From: Caldimonas thermodepolymerans
GTDB lineage: Bacteria; Pseudomonadota; Gammaproteobacteria; Burkholderiales; Burkholderiaceae_C
DNA: 64,000 nt
Assembly (NCBI RefSeq): GCF_015476235.1
Contig: NZ_CP064338.1
Coordinates: 1,178,001 to 1,242,000 of the forward strand
Direction of reading: 5' to 3'
Of the stretch, positions 35,248 to 44,108 are shown piece after piece. The position numbers were made by a program, and so were the translations under genes. Position 1 is the stretch's first letter; each line of letters starts with the position of its first letter. Below the pieces are notes generated by a model. The model worked only from the letters and a program-made list of their open reading frames with translations. It was not told where the DNA came from and did no database searches.

Positions 35248-38016
35248 ATGAGCGACAACCTCCTGCTGCTGGTCGACGGCTCCAGCTACCTCTATCGTGC
35301 CTTCCACGCGCTGCCCGACCTGCGCGGGCCGGGGGGCGTGCCCACGGGCGCCATCCACGGGATGATCGGGATGTTGCGCAAGCTGCGCGAGCAGTTCCCC
35401 GCACACCGCGCCGCCTGCGTGTTCGACGCCAAGGGCGACACCTTCCGCAACGAGTGGTACGCCGACTACAAGGCCCACCGCCCGCCGATGCCCGAGGCGC
35501 TGGCGGCCCAGATCGAGCCGATCCACGAGGTGGTGCGGCTGCTCGGCTGGCCGATCCTGGAGGTGCCCGGCATCGAGGCCGACGACGTGATCGGCACGCT
35601 GTGCCGCGCCGGGCGCGAGGCCGGCTACAAGGTCGTCGTCTCCACCGGCGACAAGGACCTGGCCCAGCTGGTCAACGACGACGTCACGCTGGTCAACACG
35701 ATGAGCAACGAGACGCTGGATGCGGCCGGCGTGCTGGCCAAGTTCGGCGTGCCACCCGAGCGCATCGTCGACTACCTGACCCTGGTGGGCGATGCGGTGG
35801 ACAACATCCCGGGCGTCGACAAGGTCGGTCCCAAGACGGCGGCCAAGTGGATCCAGGAGCATGGCTCGCTCGACGGCGTGATCGCCGCGGCGGAGCGCAT
35901 CAAGGGCGTGGCGGGCGAGAACCTGCGGCGCGCGCTCGACTGGCTGCCGCTCGGCCGGCGGCTGGTCACGGTGGTCACCGACTGCGACCTGTCCGGCCAC
36001 GTGCCCGGCTGGCCGGGGCTGGACGGCCTGCAGCTGCAGGACGTCGACGCCCACGGCCTGCTGGACTTCTACACGCGCTACGGCTTCCGCACCTGGAAAC
36101 GCGAGCTGGAGCAGAGCCTGGGCGTCAGCGCCGCGCCCGCGCCGGCGGCCCCGGCCGGCCAGACCGGCGACCTGTTCGGCGGCGAGCCGGCCGCGGCGCA
36201 GCCGCTGGGCGAGCTGCGCTACGAGACGGTGCTGAGCTTCGAGGCGCTGGACGCCTGGATCGAACGCCTCGAGCAGGCGCCGCTGGTGGCGCTGGACACC
36301 GAGACCGACTCGCTGGACGGGATGCGCGCGCAGCTGGTCGGCATCTCGTTCGCGGTGCGCCCGGGCGAGGCCGCCTACGTGCCGCTGCGCCACAGCTACG
36401 CCGACGCGCCGGCGCAGCTGCCGCTGCAGGAGGTGCTGGCGCGCCTGAAGCCCTGGCTGGAGGACGCCAGCCGCCCGAAGGTCGGCCAGCACGTCAAGTA
36501 CGACATGCACGTGTTCGCCAACCACGGCATCACGGTGCGCGGCTACGTGCACGACACGATGCTGGAGAGCTACGTGCTGGAGGCGCACCGCCCGCACAGC
36601 CTGGAAAGCCTGGCCGACCGCCACCTGAACCGCCGCGGCCTGTCGTACGAGGACCTGTGCGGCAAGGGCGCGAACCAGATCCCGTTCGCCCAGGTCGACG
36701 TGGCGCGGGCGAGCCGGTACTCGTGCGAGGACAGCGAGATGTGCCTGCACGTGCACCAGGCGCTGTGGCCGCGCATCGAGGCCGACCCGGGCCTCAGGCG
36801 CGTCTACGAGGAGATCGAGATCCCGGTCTCGGCGGTGCTGCAGCGCATCGAGCGCAACGGCGTGCTGATCGACGCCGCCCTGCTGGCGCGCCAGAGCCAC
36901 GAGCTGGCGCAGCGCATCCTGGCGCTGGAGGCGCAGGCGCACGAGCTGGCCGGCCAGCCGTTCAACCTGGGCAGCCCCAAGCAGATCGGCGAGATCCTGT
37001 TCGGCAAGCTGCAGCTGCCGGTGGTCAAGAAGACCGCCAGCGGCGCGCCGTCGACCGACGAGGAGGTGCTGGAGAAGCTCGCGCAGGACTACCCGCTGCC
37101 GGCCAAGATCCTCGAGCACCGCGGGCTGTCCAAGCTCAAGAGCACCTACACCGACAAGCTGCCGCAGATGATCAACCCGGCCACCGGGCGGGTGCACACG
37201 AACTACGCGCAGGCGGTCGCGGTGACCGGGCGGCTGGCGAGCAACGACCCCAACCTGCAGAACATCCCGATCCGCACCGCCGAGGGCCGGCGCATCCGCG
37301 AGGCCTTCATCGCGCCGCCTGGCCACGTGATCGTCTCGGCCGACTACTCGCAGATCGAGCTGCGCATCATGGCGCACATCTCGGGCGACGCGAACCTGAT
37401 GCGCGCCTTCCAGGAAGGGATGGACGTGCACCGTGCCACCGCGGCCGAGATCTTCGGCATCGCGCCGGAGCAGGTCACGAGCGAGCAGCGCCGCTACGCC
37501 AAGGTCATCAACTTCGGCCTGATCTACGGCATGAGCGCGTTCGGGCTGGCGAGCAACCTGGGCATCGAGCAGAAGGCCGCGCGCGACTACATCGACCGCT
37601 ACTTCCAGCGCTATCCCGACGTGAAGCGCTACATGGACGAGACGCGCGCGCTGGCCAAGGACAAGGGCTATGTCCAGACCGTGTTCGGGCGGCGCCTGTG
37701 GCTGCCCGAGATCAACAGCCCCAACGGCCCGCGCCGCGGCGCCGCCGAGCGCGCCGCGATCAACGCGCCGATGCAGGGCACCGCGGCGGACCTGATCAAG
37801 CTGTCGATGATCGCAGTGCAGCGTGCGCTGGATGCAGCCGGCAAGCGCAGCCTGATGATCATGCAGGTGCACGACGAACTGGTGTTCGAGGTGCCCGAGG
37901 ACGAGCTGGAGTGGGTGCGCAGCGAGGTGCCGCGCATCATGGCCGGGGTCGCCGAACTGAAGGTGCCGCTGGTCGCGGAGGTGGGCGCCGGTCCCAACTG
38001 GGAACAGGCACACTGA
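35248..38016 (+). CDS. polA: DNA polymerase I
   Basis: 922 residues with all three domains. The N-terminal 5' nuclease has VDGSSYLYRAFHAL and GIEADDVIGTL. The 3'-5' proofreading domain appears active, with ALDTETDSLD, KYDMHVF and YSCEDSEM. The polymerase domain has DYSQIELRIMAHIS (motif A), RRYAKVINFGLIYGMSAFGL (O helix) and MQVHDELVFEV (motif C). It fills gaps in repair and removes RNA primers. The start gives MSDNLLLLVDGSSYLYR, the usual N-terminus. Confidence 0.97.
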   Translation: MSDNLLLLVDGSSYLYRAFHALPDLRGPGGVPTGAIHGMIGMLRKLREQFPAHRAACVFDAKGDTFRNEWYADYKAHRPPMPEALAAQIEPIHEVVRLLGWPILEVPGIEADDVIGTLCRAGREAGYKVVVSTGDKDLAQLVNDDVTLVNTMSNETLDAAGVLAKFGVPPERIVDYLTLVGDAVDNIPGVDKVGPKTAAKWIQEHGSLDGVIAAAERIKGVAGENLRRALDWLPLGRRLVTVVTDCDLSGHVPGWPGLDGLQLQDVDAHGLLDFYTRYGFRTWKRELEQSLGVSAAPAPAAPAGQTGDLFGGEPAAAQPLGELRYETVLSFEALDAWIERLEQAPLVALDTETDSLDGMRAQLVGISFAVRPGEAAYVPLRHSYADAPAQLPLQEVLARLKPWLEDASRPKVGQHVKYDMHVFANHGITVRGYVHDTMLESYVLEAHRPHSLESLADRHLNRRGLSYEDLCGKGANQIPFAQVDVARASRYSCEDSEMCLHVHQALWPRIEADPGLRRVYEEIEIPVSAVLQRIERNGVLIDAALLARQSHELAQRILALEAQAHELAGQPFNLGSPKQIGEILFGKLQLPVVKKTASGAPSTDEEVLEKLAQDYPLPAKILEHRGLSKLKSTYTDKLPQMINPATGRVHTNYAQAVAVTGRLASNDPNLQNIPIRTAEGRRIREAFIAPPGHVIVSADYSQIELRIMAHISGDANLMRAFQEGMDVHRATAAEIFGIAPEQVTSEQRRYAKVINFGLIYGMSAFGLASNLGIEQKAARDYIDRYFQRYPDVKRYMDETRALAKDKGYVQTVFGRRLWLPEINSPNGPRRGAAERAAINAPMQGTAADLIKLSMIAVQRALDAAGKRSLMIMQVHDELVFEVPEDELEWVRSEVPRIMAGVAELKVPLVAEVGAGPNWEQAH

Positions 38017-38070
38017 CGGCCACTGCGGAAACATCGACACGACGACCCTACTCACTGCCGAGGGCGACTC

Positions 38071-39867
38071 ATGGCCTATGACTACAGCTCCGAGAACAAG
38101 CGACTGGAGCTCCCCAACCCGTACCGGCTGCAGAACCTGTGGCTGTGGCTGTGCGCGCTGCTGCTGATCGCAGGCGGCGTGCTGTGTTTCTGGTGGACCC
38201 GCCAGCTGCTGCAGGCCGAGGCGGTGCCCTCGGGCATCGTGCCGCTCCTGGCCGGCGTGGTGCTGCTGGGCGGTGGTCTGACCAGCGCGGCGGTGGCCGC
38301 CAAGCGGCTGCGCTTCTTCTTCGGCCGCGGGCGTCCCGTGTCGCTGGCCGACGAGCTGCAGCCCGGCATGACCGGCGGCTCCAAGCGCGCCAACGCGCTG
38401 AAGGAGATCCTGCGCCAGGGCGGCCTGACCTACCCCGAGCCGCAGGGGGCGCTGGACGGCATCCTCTACCACTGGCTGCCGCAGCTCATCACCGCGCCGC
38501 TGGAAGTGCAGGCGCGGGCACGCCGGCACTTCTTCAACCTGGTCGCGCTGATCGCCACGACGCTGAGCTTCGCGGTGTCCTGGCTGGTGCTGGGCGATGA
38601 CCGCACCCGGCCCTGGATCGGCGTGCTGTACTTCGTGTTCGGCGCGGTGTTCCTGCTGCGGCCGGTGCTGCGCGACAGCCGCGCCAGTCTGTCGATGGCC
38701 TCGGTCATCGGCCTGTTCGCCGCGGCCATCCTGGCACCGGTGCTGATCGGCCTGGTCGGGCATGCCCTGCCGCCGATGGACCGCTTCTCGCTGAGCCTGC
38801 AGGCCGCCGTGATGCTCGGCACCGGCCTGGTTGCGGTGGTGCTGATCGCGTTGGCGGTGCGCGCGCAGATCGGCACGCCGCCTGCGGTGCAGTCGCGCGG
38901 CGAGCAGCACAAGCTGTCGATGAACGCGCCGCCGGGCATGCTGCTCGACGAGCTGGAGCGCAAGCTGCAGGACGAGTGGACCGAAGGCATCCCGAACCGC
39001 CGCTACGCGCGCCTGGAGCCGCTGATCGACCCCGCGCGCTCGACCGGCCCCTTCGCCGGCGAGCTGCTCGAGGAAACCCAGCCGCTGCCGCTGAGCGGCA
39101 CGGTCGCGCCGACGCTCGGCTCCGCGCTGGCCAACCCGATGCACCGCTGGCTGCTGGTGGTCGACATCTACGCGACGCTGCTGGTGGCCACCGCGGTCGG
39201 CCTGATGCTCTACTTCGTCAGCCACTTCCACCGCTGGGAGCACGCGCTGCATCCGCTGTCGCTGGCGAGCACCTCGGTGATCCTGCTGCTGATGGCGGTG
39301 TTCTGCTTCAAGGGCTCGGCCGCGCTGTGGGGTCGCTTCAACTTCGAGTCGGTGCTGCTGTGGGTCGAGCTGGCGGGCACCTTCCAGCGCTCGCGCGTGG
39401 GCACCGGCAACCAGCTGACCAGCCGCCTGAACACCGACAGCGAGGTCATCCGCACCGAGGCGATGACGCTGCGCGTCTGGCGCGCCCGCATCGAGTCGGT
39501 GGTGTTCGGCAAGGACGGCCAGCGCCAGATCACCGCGATGTTCTCGACCACCCAGGAGGCGCGCGACCTGGTCGGCCACCTCGTGGCCTTCGCGCGCAGC
39601 CAGAGCGTGCTGGTGGCGCCCGGCAGCGCCGAGGACGAGGTGCGCATCCAGGCGCTCAATGCCGGCGAGCGTGCGCTGGCGGTGCCGGCGGCCCCCGCCG
39701 CCCAGCTGCACCATGACATCCAGGCGATGGCCGCGCTGACCCAGGCACCGGCGGAGCCGGCCGGCACGGCACCCGCCGCGGCCCGGTTCTGCACCGAGTG
39801 CGGCGCGGCGCTGCCCCCTGGCGCGCGCTTCTGCGCCTCCTGCGGCGCACCGGTCGCGGCCGGCTGA
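38071..39867 (+). CDS. Polytopic membrane protein with C-terminal zinc ribbon
   Basis: 598 residues, no named family recognised. Two membrane helices near residues 25-75, four more at about 155-275, and two around 360-420. A soluble domain of about 120 residues follows (from FESVLLWVELAGTFQRSR to LNAGERALAV). The end is a zinc ribbon with CTECG and CASCG (four cysteines, 12-residue spacing between pairs). The start MAYDYSSENKRLELPNPYRLQN is preceded by GAGGG. It lies 54 bp after polA and 38 bp before yihY. The ribbon suggests a cytosolic contact surface for protein or nucleic acid; the function is unknown. Confidence 0.8.
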   Translation: MAYDYSSENKRLELPNPYRLQNLWLWLCALLLIAGGVLCFWWTRQLLQAEAVPSGIVPLLAGVVLLGGGLTSAAVAAKRLRFFFGRGRPVSLADELQPGMTGGSKRANALKEILRQGGLTYPEPQGALDGILYHWLPQLITAPLEVQARARRHFFNLVALIATTLSFAVSWLVLGDDRTRPWIGVLYFVFGAVFLLRPVLRDSRASLSMASVIGLFAAAILAPVLIGLVGHALPPMDRFSLSLQAAVMLGTGLVAVVLIALAVRAQIGTPPAVQSRGEQHKLSMNAPPGMLLDELERKLQDEWTEGIPNRRYARLEPLIDPARSTGPFAGELLEETQPLPLSGTVAPTLGSALANPMHRWLLVVDIYATLLVATAVGLMLYFVSHFHRWEHALHPLSLASTSVILLLMAVFCFKGSAALWGRFNFESVLLWVELAGTFQRSRVGTGNQLTSRLNTDSEVIRTEAMTLRVWRARIESVVFGKDGQRQITAMFSTTQEARDLVGHLVAFARSQSVLVAPGSAEDEVRIQALNAGERALAVPAAPAAQLHHDIQAMAALTQAPAEPAGTAPAAARFCTECGAALPPGARFCASCGAPVAAG

Positions 39868-39905
39868 GCGCCGGCGCCGGGCACGCGGCCTGCCGAGCCA
39901 GGACC

Positions 39906-40823
39906 ATGGAGTTGCAGAGCTTGCCCGCCCGCCTGTGGGCGCGGGTGCCCGCGCCGCTGCAGCGGCCGCTTGCGCTGGGCGCGGCGGCGGTGCAGACCTG
40001 GCTCGACGAGCTGGGGCCGCAGCTGGGCGCCTCGATCGCGTTCTACGCGATGTTCGCGATGGCGCCGCTGCTGGTCGTCGCGATCACGCTGGCCGGGGCC
40101 TTCTTCGGTCCGGAAGCGGCGCGCGGGCAGATCGTCGAGCAGATCCAGGAGCTGGTCGGCCGCGATGCGGCGCGCTCGATCGAGATCATGATCGCCTCGT
40201 CGTGGCGCGGGCAGGGCCGCGGGCTGGCCGGCGCGCTGGGCGTCGTGGCCCTGCTGGTGGGCGCCAGCGGCGTGTTCGTCGCGCTGCGCAACGCGCTGAA
40301 CCGGCTCGGGCGCATCCCCGAACTGCCCAAGGGCGTGAGCGCCTTCGTGCGCGCACGGCTGGTGGCCTTCGCGCTGGTGCTGGGCTTCGGGTTCCTGGCC
40401 ATCGTCTCGCTGATCGCCAGCGCCGCGCTGGCGGCGGTCGGTGCCTACCTGTCGCGCCGGCATCCGGCGCTGGCGCCGGCGATCTCGGCGATGGACATCG
40501 TGATCTCCACCGTGGTGCTGACCTTCGGCTTCGCCGCGCTGCTGCGCTGGCTGCCCGAGCGGGCGCCGGGCTGGCGGGCCGTGTTCACCGGTGCCGTGGC
40601 AAGCGCGCTGCTGTTTGCCATCGGCAAGCACCTGATCGGGCTGTACCTGGGCCGCGCCGGCGTGGCGTCCAGCTATGGCGCGGCCGGCTCCTTCGTGGTC
40701 GTGATGCTGTGGGTCTACTACTCCTCGCAGATCCTGCTGCTGGGGGCGGCGCTGGCGTGGACCGTGGACGGCGTGCAGCAGCGGCCGCACCCGCCTCAGC
40801 CGCGCGGCGGACCGGGGGCCTGA
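39906..40823 (+). CDS. YihY/BrkB-family membrane protein
   Basis: 305 residues with about six membrane helices. Family landmarks: LGASIAFYAMFAMAPLLVVAI near residue 45, and GAAGSFVVVMLWVYYSSQILLLGAAL near the end. Members were once annotated as RNase BN, which is not supported. The transport or export role is unknown. Its last 28 bp overlap the 3' end of the convergent response regulator gene. Confidence 0.88.
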   Translation: MELQSLPARLWARVPAPLQRPLALGAAAVQTWLDELGPQLGASIAFYAMFAMAPLLVVAITLAGAFFGPEAARGQIVEQIQELVGRDAARSIEIMIASSWRGQGRGLAGALGVVALLVGASGVFVALRNALNRLGRIPELPKGVSAFVRARLVAFALVLGFGFLAIVSLIASAALAAVGAYLSRRHPALAPAISAMDIVISTVVLTFGFAALLRWLPERAPGWRAVFTGAVASALLFAIGKHLIGLYLGRAGVASSYGAAGSFVVVMLWVYYSSQILLLGAALAWTVDGVQQRPHPPQPRGGPGA

Positions 40824-42202
40824 GCGCCCGGGGCACGGCCCGGGTCGCCCCCCGGGCGCCGGCGGTCGCGGGTCGCGTAGGCCTCCAGCCGGTTGTAGAG
40901 CGTCTTGAGGCTGATGCCGAGCACCTCGGCGGCACGGCGCTTGACGTTGCCGCAGCGCTCCAGCGTGGCCATCGTGACGCGGCGCTCCACCTCGGCCAGC
41001 GGCGTGCCGATGCGGATGCAGACCACGTCGGGGCCGGATTCGGCCGGGGGCTCGGGCGCTTCGGCCTCGAAGCCGTCGATCACGTCGTCGGCCAGGATGT
41101 AGGCGCGCTGCACGCAGTTCCGCAGCTCGCGCACGTTGCCGGCCCAGGGACGCGCGTAGAGGCGGGCGATGGCCTGCGGCGAGAAGGTCTTGCGCGTGCC
41201 TTCCTGGCGGTTCAGTTCCGCCAGGAAATGGCGGGCCAGCAGCTCGATGTCCTGGCCGCGCTCGCGCAGCGTCGGCAGGCGGATCGGGAACACGTTGAGC
41301 CGGTGGTAGAGGTCCTCGCGCAGCTTGCCCTCGGCCACCGCCTGGTCCGGACGGCGGTTGGTCGCGCCGATCACGCGCACGTCGGTGGTGATCGGCTTGG
41401 TGGTGCCCACGCGCACGAAGGTGCCGGTCTCGAGCACGCGCAGCAGCTTGACCTGCAGCTCCATCGGCATTTCGGTGACCTCGTCGAGCAGCAGCGTGCC
41501 GCCGTCGGCACGTTCGAAGAAGCCGACGTGCTGGCGGTCGGCACCGGTGAAGCTGCCCTTCTCGTGGCCGAACAGCTCGCTTTCGATCAGCTGCGGCGAG
41601 ATCGCGCCGCAGTTGACGGCAAGGAAGGGGCCGTGGCGGCGCGGGCTGAGCTCGTGCACCGTCTGGGCCGCGAGTTCCTTGCCGGTGCCGCTTGCGCCGA
41701 TCAGCAGCACCGTGGCCGAGGTGGGTGCCACGCGCGCCAGCTGGTCGTAGAGCGACTGCATCGCGGGTGAGGCCCCGAGCAACCGCCCGAAGCGGCCGGC
41801 CTCGCGGCGTTGCTGCGGCGAGGGCACGGGCGGGCGGGGGGCAGGGCCGTCCTGCGAGCGGCGGCGCAGCAGTTCCTGCAGCTTCGGCACCTCCAGCGGC
41901 TTGAGCAGGTAGTCGCTCGCGCCGGCGCGCAGGGCCTGCACCACGCTGTCGACCGAAGCCTGGCCGGTGACGACGATCACCTGGGTCTGCCCGGGCCGCT
42001 CGAGGTCGTCGACCAGCTGCAGGCCGCTGCCGTCGGGCAGCTGCAGGTCGGTCAGCAGCACGTCCGGCTGCTGCCGCGCCAGGTGGACGCGCGCGGCGCG
42101 CAGGGCCTCGGCGGTGGCCACCGTCCACCCTTCGCCCGCGGCGACTTCGGCCATCCAGGCCAGCTCGTCGGGCGAGTCCTCGACGATCAGCACATGTGGC
42201 AC
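40796..42202 (-). CDS. Sigma-54-dependent response regulator (NtrC family)
   Basis: 468 residues. The receiver domain has E8/D9, phospho-acceptor Asp52 (LLTDLQLPD), T79 and K101. The AAA+ domain has Walker A GASGTGKE (169-176), the sigma-54 contact loop as GSFTGA (216-221; GAFTGA is usual), and GGTLLLDEV. The C-terminal Fis-type helix-turn-helix is [27 protein letters not shown] start at 42202 lies 9 nt after the BON gene stop, suggesting coupling. No sensor kinase gene is adjacent. rpoN is 2 kb away, so a local sigma-54 circuit is plausible. Confidence 0.92.
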   Translation of the reverse strand: MPHVLIVEDSPDELAWMAEVAAGEGWTVATAEALRAARVHLARQQPDVLLTDLQLPDGSGLQLVDDLERPGQTQVIVVTGQASVDSVVQALRAGASDYLLKPLEVPKLQELLRRRSQDGPAPRPPVPSPQQRREAGRFGRLLGASPAMQSLYDQLARVAPTSATVLLIGASGTGKELAAQTVHELSPRRHGPFLAVNCGAISPQLIESELFGHEKGSFTGADRQHVGFFERADGGTLLLDEVTEMPMELQVKLLRVLETGTFVRVGTTKPITTDVRVIGATNRRPDQAVAEGKLREDLYHRLNVFPIRLPTLRERGQDIELLARHFLAELNRQEGTRKTFSPQAIARLYARPWAGNVRELRNCVQRAYILADDVIDGFEAEAPEPPAESGPDVVCIRIGTPLAEVERRVTMATLERCGNVKRRAAEVLGISLKTLYNRLEAYATRDRRRPGGDPGRAPGAQAPGPPRG

Positions 42203-42211
42203 GGCCCGCCG

Positions 42212-42538
42212 TCAGTTGCTCGGTGGCCGCACGATGATGTCGTTGCGCACGCCCTTGACGTGCGGCACCGCCCGGGCCAGTTCGGCGGCCTGCGCCCGTT
42301 CGGCCTCGCTCGCGGCGAAGCCCGAGAGCTGGACGACGCCGTTCTGCGTCTCGACCTGGGTGCGCATCGCGCTGGCCACCGGATCCTGCGCGAGGCGGGC
42401 CTTGACACGGGTGGTGATGGTCGCGTCGTCGACGTACTCGCCGACGCTGCTCTGTCCGCTGGTGACGGCGCAGCCGACGCTGGTGCAGGCCGCGGCGGCT
42501 GCGATCAGCAGGGCAAGGAGGCGGGGTTGGCTGTTCAT
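42212..42538 (-). CDS. BON-domain lipoprotein
   Basis: 108 residues. Lipoprotein signal ending in SVGC with Cys23. One BON domain follows (DDATITTRVKARLAQDPV ... VQLSGFAASEAERAQAAELARAVPHVKGVRNDI), a fold linked to envelope binding and osmotic stress, as in OsmY. AGGAG precedes the ATG at 42538. It sits between the hemerythrin gene and the response regulator on one strand. Confidence 0.9.
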   Translation of the reverse strand: MNSQPRLLALLIAAAAACTSVGCAVTSGQSSVGEYVDDATITTRVKARLAQDPVASAMRTQVETQNGVVQLSGFAASEAERAQAAELARAVPHVKGVRNDIIVRPPSN

Positions 42539-42630
42539 GGTCGCTCCTGGGCGTGGAAGGGGCCGACGTGGACGACACACCGGCCCCTCATGAACGCAAC
42601 CGGCGTGCCCGGGAGGCCGGGCAGCGTGCC

Positions 42631-43203
42631 TCAGGCCCGGCGGGCGGCCTTGGCCTGCGTGCGGCCCTGGGCCTGGCGCGCCGCCAGCGCCAGGTCGGCC
42701 GCGGCCTCGTCCTCGGCGTCTTCGGCCGCGAGGCCCAGTTCCGCCTCGAGCTCCATGCGATGCGCCAGCATCTCCTCCAGCACGCCTTCCCAGTCCACCT
42801 TGGCGCGGCCCAGCTGTTCGAACATCTCGTTTTCCTCTTCCTTCACGTGGTGCTTGATGTACTCGCCCAGCACCGTGAAGGTCGCGGCGAACTTGGGGTC
42901 GTCGCCCGACAGCGCCTGCATCTTCTCGATCAGCGCCTTCGCGCTGCCGTGCTCGACCTCGGCTTCCTCGACGAGGTCCTCTTCCTTCAGGCCGGCACGC
43001 GCGGCCGGGTAGAACACGTCCTCCTCCAGCCGCATGTGCAGCTGCAGTTCCTTGCAGGTGCGGGCCGCGAGGGCTTCGCACGCCTGCGTGTCGCCTTCCT
43101 CGTCGAGCTTGGCGAAATCGCGGAACGCCTTCTTCGCGCGCTTGTGGTCTTCCTTCAGCATCTCGAAGATCTCGTTGCGAGCGCTGGTGCGGGTTCTGGC
43201 CAT
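42631..43203 (-). CDS. Hemerythrin-domain protein
   Basis: 190 residues. A four-helix bundle binds a diiron centre, with ligands visible as H20 (KEDHKRAKKAF), H56 and E60 (LHMRLEEDVFYP), H85 (EVEHGSAKA), and H118/H119 and E123 (YIKHHVKEEENEMF). The C-terminal 50 residues are Ala/Glu-rich with a basic tail (QAKAARRA). Such proteins bind O2 or store iron, or respond to nitrosative stress. GAAGGAGC precedes the ATG. A GGGAACGG element lies about 65 bp upstream on the minus strand. Confidence 0.88.
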   Translation of the reverse strand: MARTRTSARNEIFEMLKEDHKRAKKAFRDFAKLDEEGDTQACEALAARTCKELQLHMRLEEDVFYPAARAGLKEEDLVEEAEVEHGSAKALIEKMQALSGDDPKFAATFTVLGEYIKHHVKEEENEMFEQLGRAKVDWEGVLEEMLAHRMELEAELGLAAEDAEDEAAADLALAARQAQGRTQAKAARRA

Positions 43204-43339
43204 GGATGCTCCTTCATTGCGTGGGGCGCGCGGGGATCACGCGCGTGGCCACGTCATGTAGCAACCGCCGTTCCCTGTCCGCGCCGCGGGGCATGGCGCT
43301 TGCCGCCTGGCAGGAGGACGCTTACAAAGGAGACACCCC

Positions 43340-43612
43340 ATGGGATCGAGCAGCCCCCCGCGGCGCACCGCCGCACCGGTGACCCGCCGCAAGACGGGGG
43401 AGACGACCGCCAACGCCGCGCAGCGTCGCCTGCCGCGCCTGCCTCACGAGCGCGACGAATCCTCCGACAGCCAGGACCAGCTGGCCCCCGAGCAACTGGA
43501 GCGCATGCAGCAGGCCGGCGAGGACCTGGCACGCGGCCTGGAAGACACCGACCGCGGCCCGGTGATGGACAAGGTCTATCGCGAACAGCTCAAGCGCCCG
43601 CAGCGCCGCTGA
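43340..43612 (+). CDS. Small hydrophilic protein, unknown function
   Basis: 90 residues, rich in Arg, Glu, Asp and Gln, with no hydrophobic stretch. AAAGGAG precedes the ATG at good distance, which makes it a credible gene. The segment DESSDSQDQLAPEQLERMQQAGEDLARGLEDTDRGPVMDKVYREQLK resembles small stress-associated proteins found beside hemerythrin and BON genes in this order. It diverges from the hemerythrin gene. Confidence 0.7.
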   Translation: MGSSSPPRRTAAPVTRRKTGETTANAAQRRLPRLPHERDESSDSQDQLAPEQLERMQQAGEDLARGLEDTDRGPVMDKVYREQLKRPQRR

Positions 43613-44108
43613 CCAGGCGGGCGCCGCGCAGCATTTCTTGCGGCAAAGCCCACATGGGCAGCCGCATGCGGGCAGGCGCCGGGGCAGGTCGCCGGTGCCA
43701 TGGCCGCCTGCGGCCGGAACGCCTGTACCGGTGGCCCTGCCCCGGCTGATTTCGCCACGTTGCAGGCCGCCGACTTTCCATGATGCGACACGGCCGAATC
43801 TTCTTGTAGCGCACTCGTGCAGACGTAACGCGCACGGGCGCTCAAGATGGGCACGTGCGGTGCTGGCACACCCGTTGCTCCAACGGGTGTCGCTTGTCCG
43901 CGATGCAGTTGCGGCTTTTCGCTGTGCCTGGCACACGTCCTTGCATCATGACGACCACCACCATCGATACAGAAGTCACCGGTTCCGACAGGTCGGCGCC
44001 GGGGCCCTGCCCGCCAGGGCATGCGGTGGCTCGCGTCGGCATACGTTCATCCACATGCGTGGTTCGTCGAAGCGCAAGCGACGGGCTTGTTTCTTCCGGG
44101 AGGATTGA
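43613..44108. other. Long rpoN upstream region
   Basis: 496 bp without a firm gene. It contains the sigma-54 promoter and inverted repeat at 43863-43890. A second TGGCAC...TTGCA look-alike lies near 43929 with a spacing one base too long. A 54-codon frame from ATG 43948 ends at 44112 and overlaps the rpoN start by ATGA. The rpoN ribosome site GGGAGG lies just before 44109. The left 250 bp shows nothing clear. Confidence 0.5.
43863..43890 (+). promoter_or_regulatory. Sigma-54 promoter with overlapping inverted repeat
   Basis: CTGGCAC at 43863-43869 and TTGCT at 43875-43879 match the -24/-12 consensus with the correct 10 bp between GG and GC. A perfect 10-bp inverted repeat with 3-nt spacer (ACACCCGTTG at 43868-43877 and its complement at 43881-43890) covers the -12 element and the predicted start. 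It points towards rpoN, 219 bp away. Confidence 0.65.

Noticed and set aside
35191-39714. Minus-strand open frame of about 1,500 codons opposite polA
   Set aside because: Same reason: it mirrors polA and its neighbour, which have full sets of protein motifs.
39906-40823. YihY-family gene as ribonuclease BN
   Set aside because: The old rbn name for this membrane family was corrected; the protein is a polytopic membrane protein without nuclease motifs.
42539-42630. Stem GGGGCCG/CGGCCCC between the hemerythrin and BON genes as a terminator
   Set aside because: The loop is 15 nt and only two T residues follow on the minus strand, too weak to call.
43926-43945. Second sigma-54-like site, CTGGCAC then TTGCA, upstream of rpoN
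   Set aside because: There are 11 bp between GG and GC instead of 10, a spacing that normally abolishes sigma-54 recognition.
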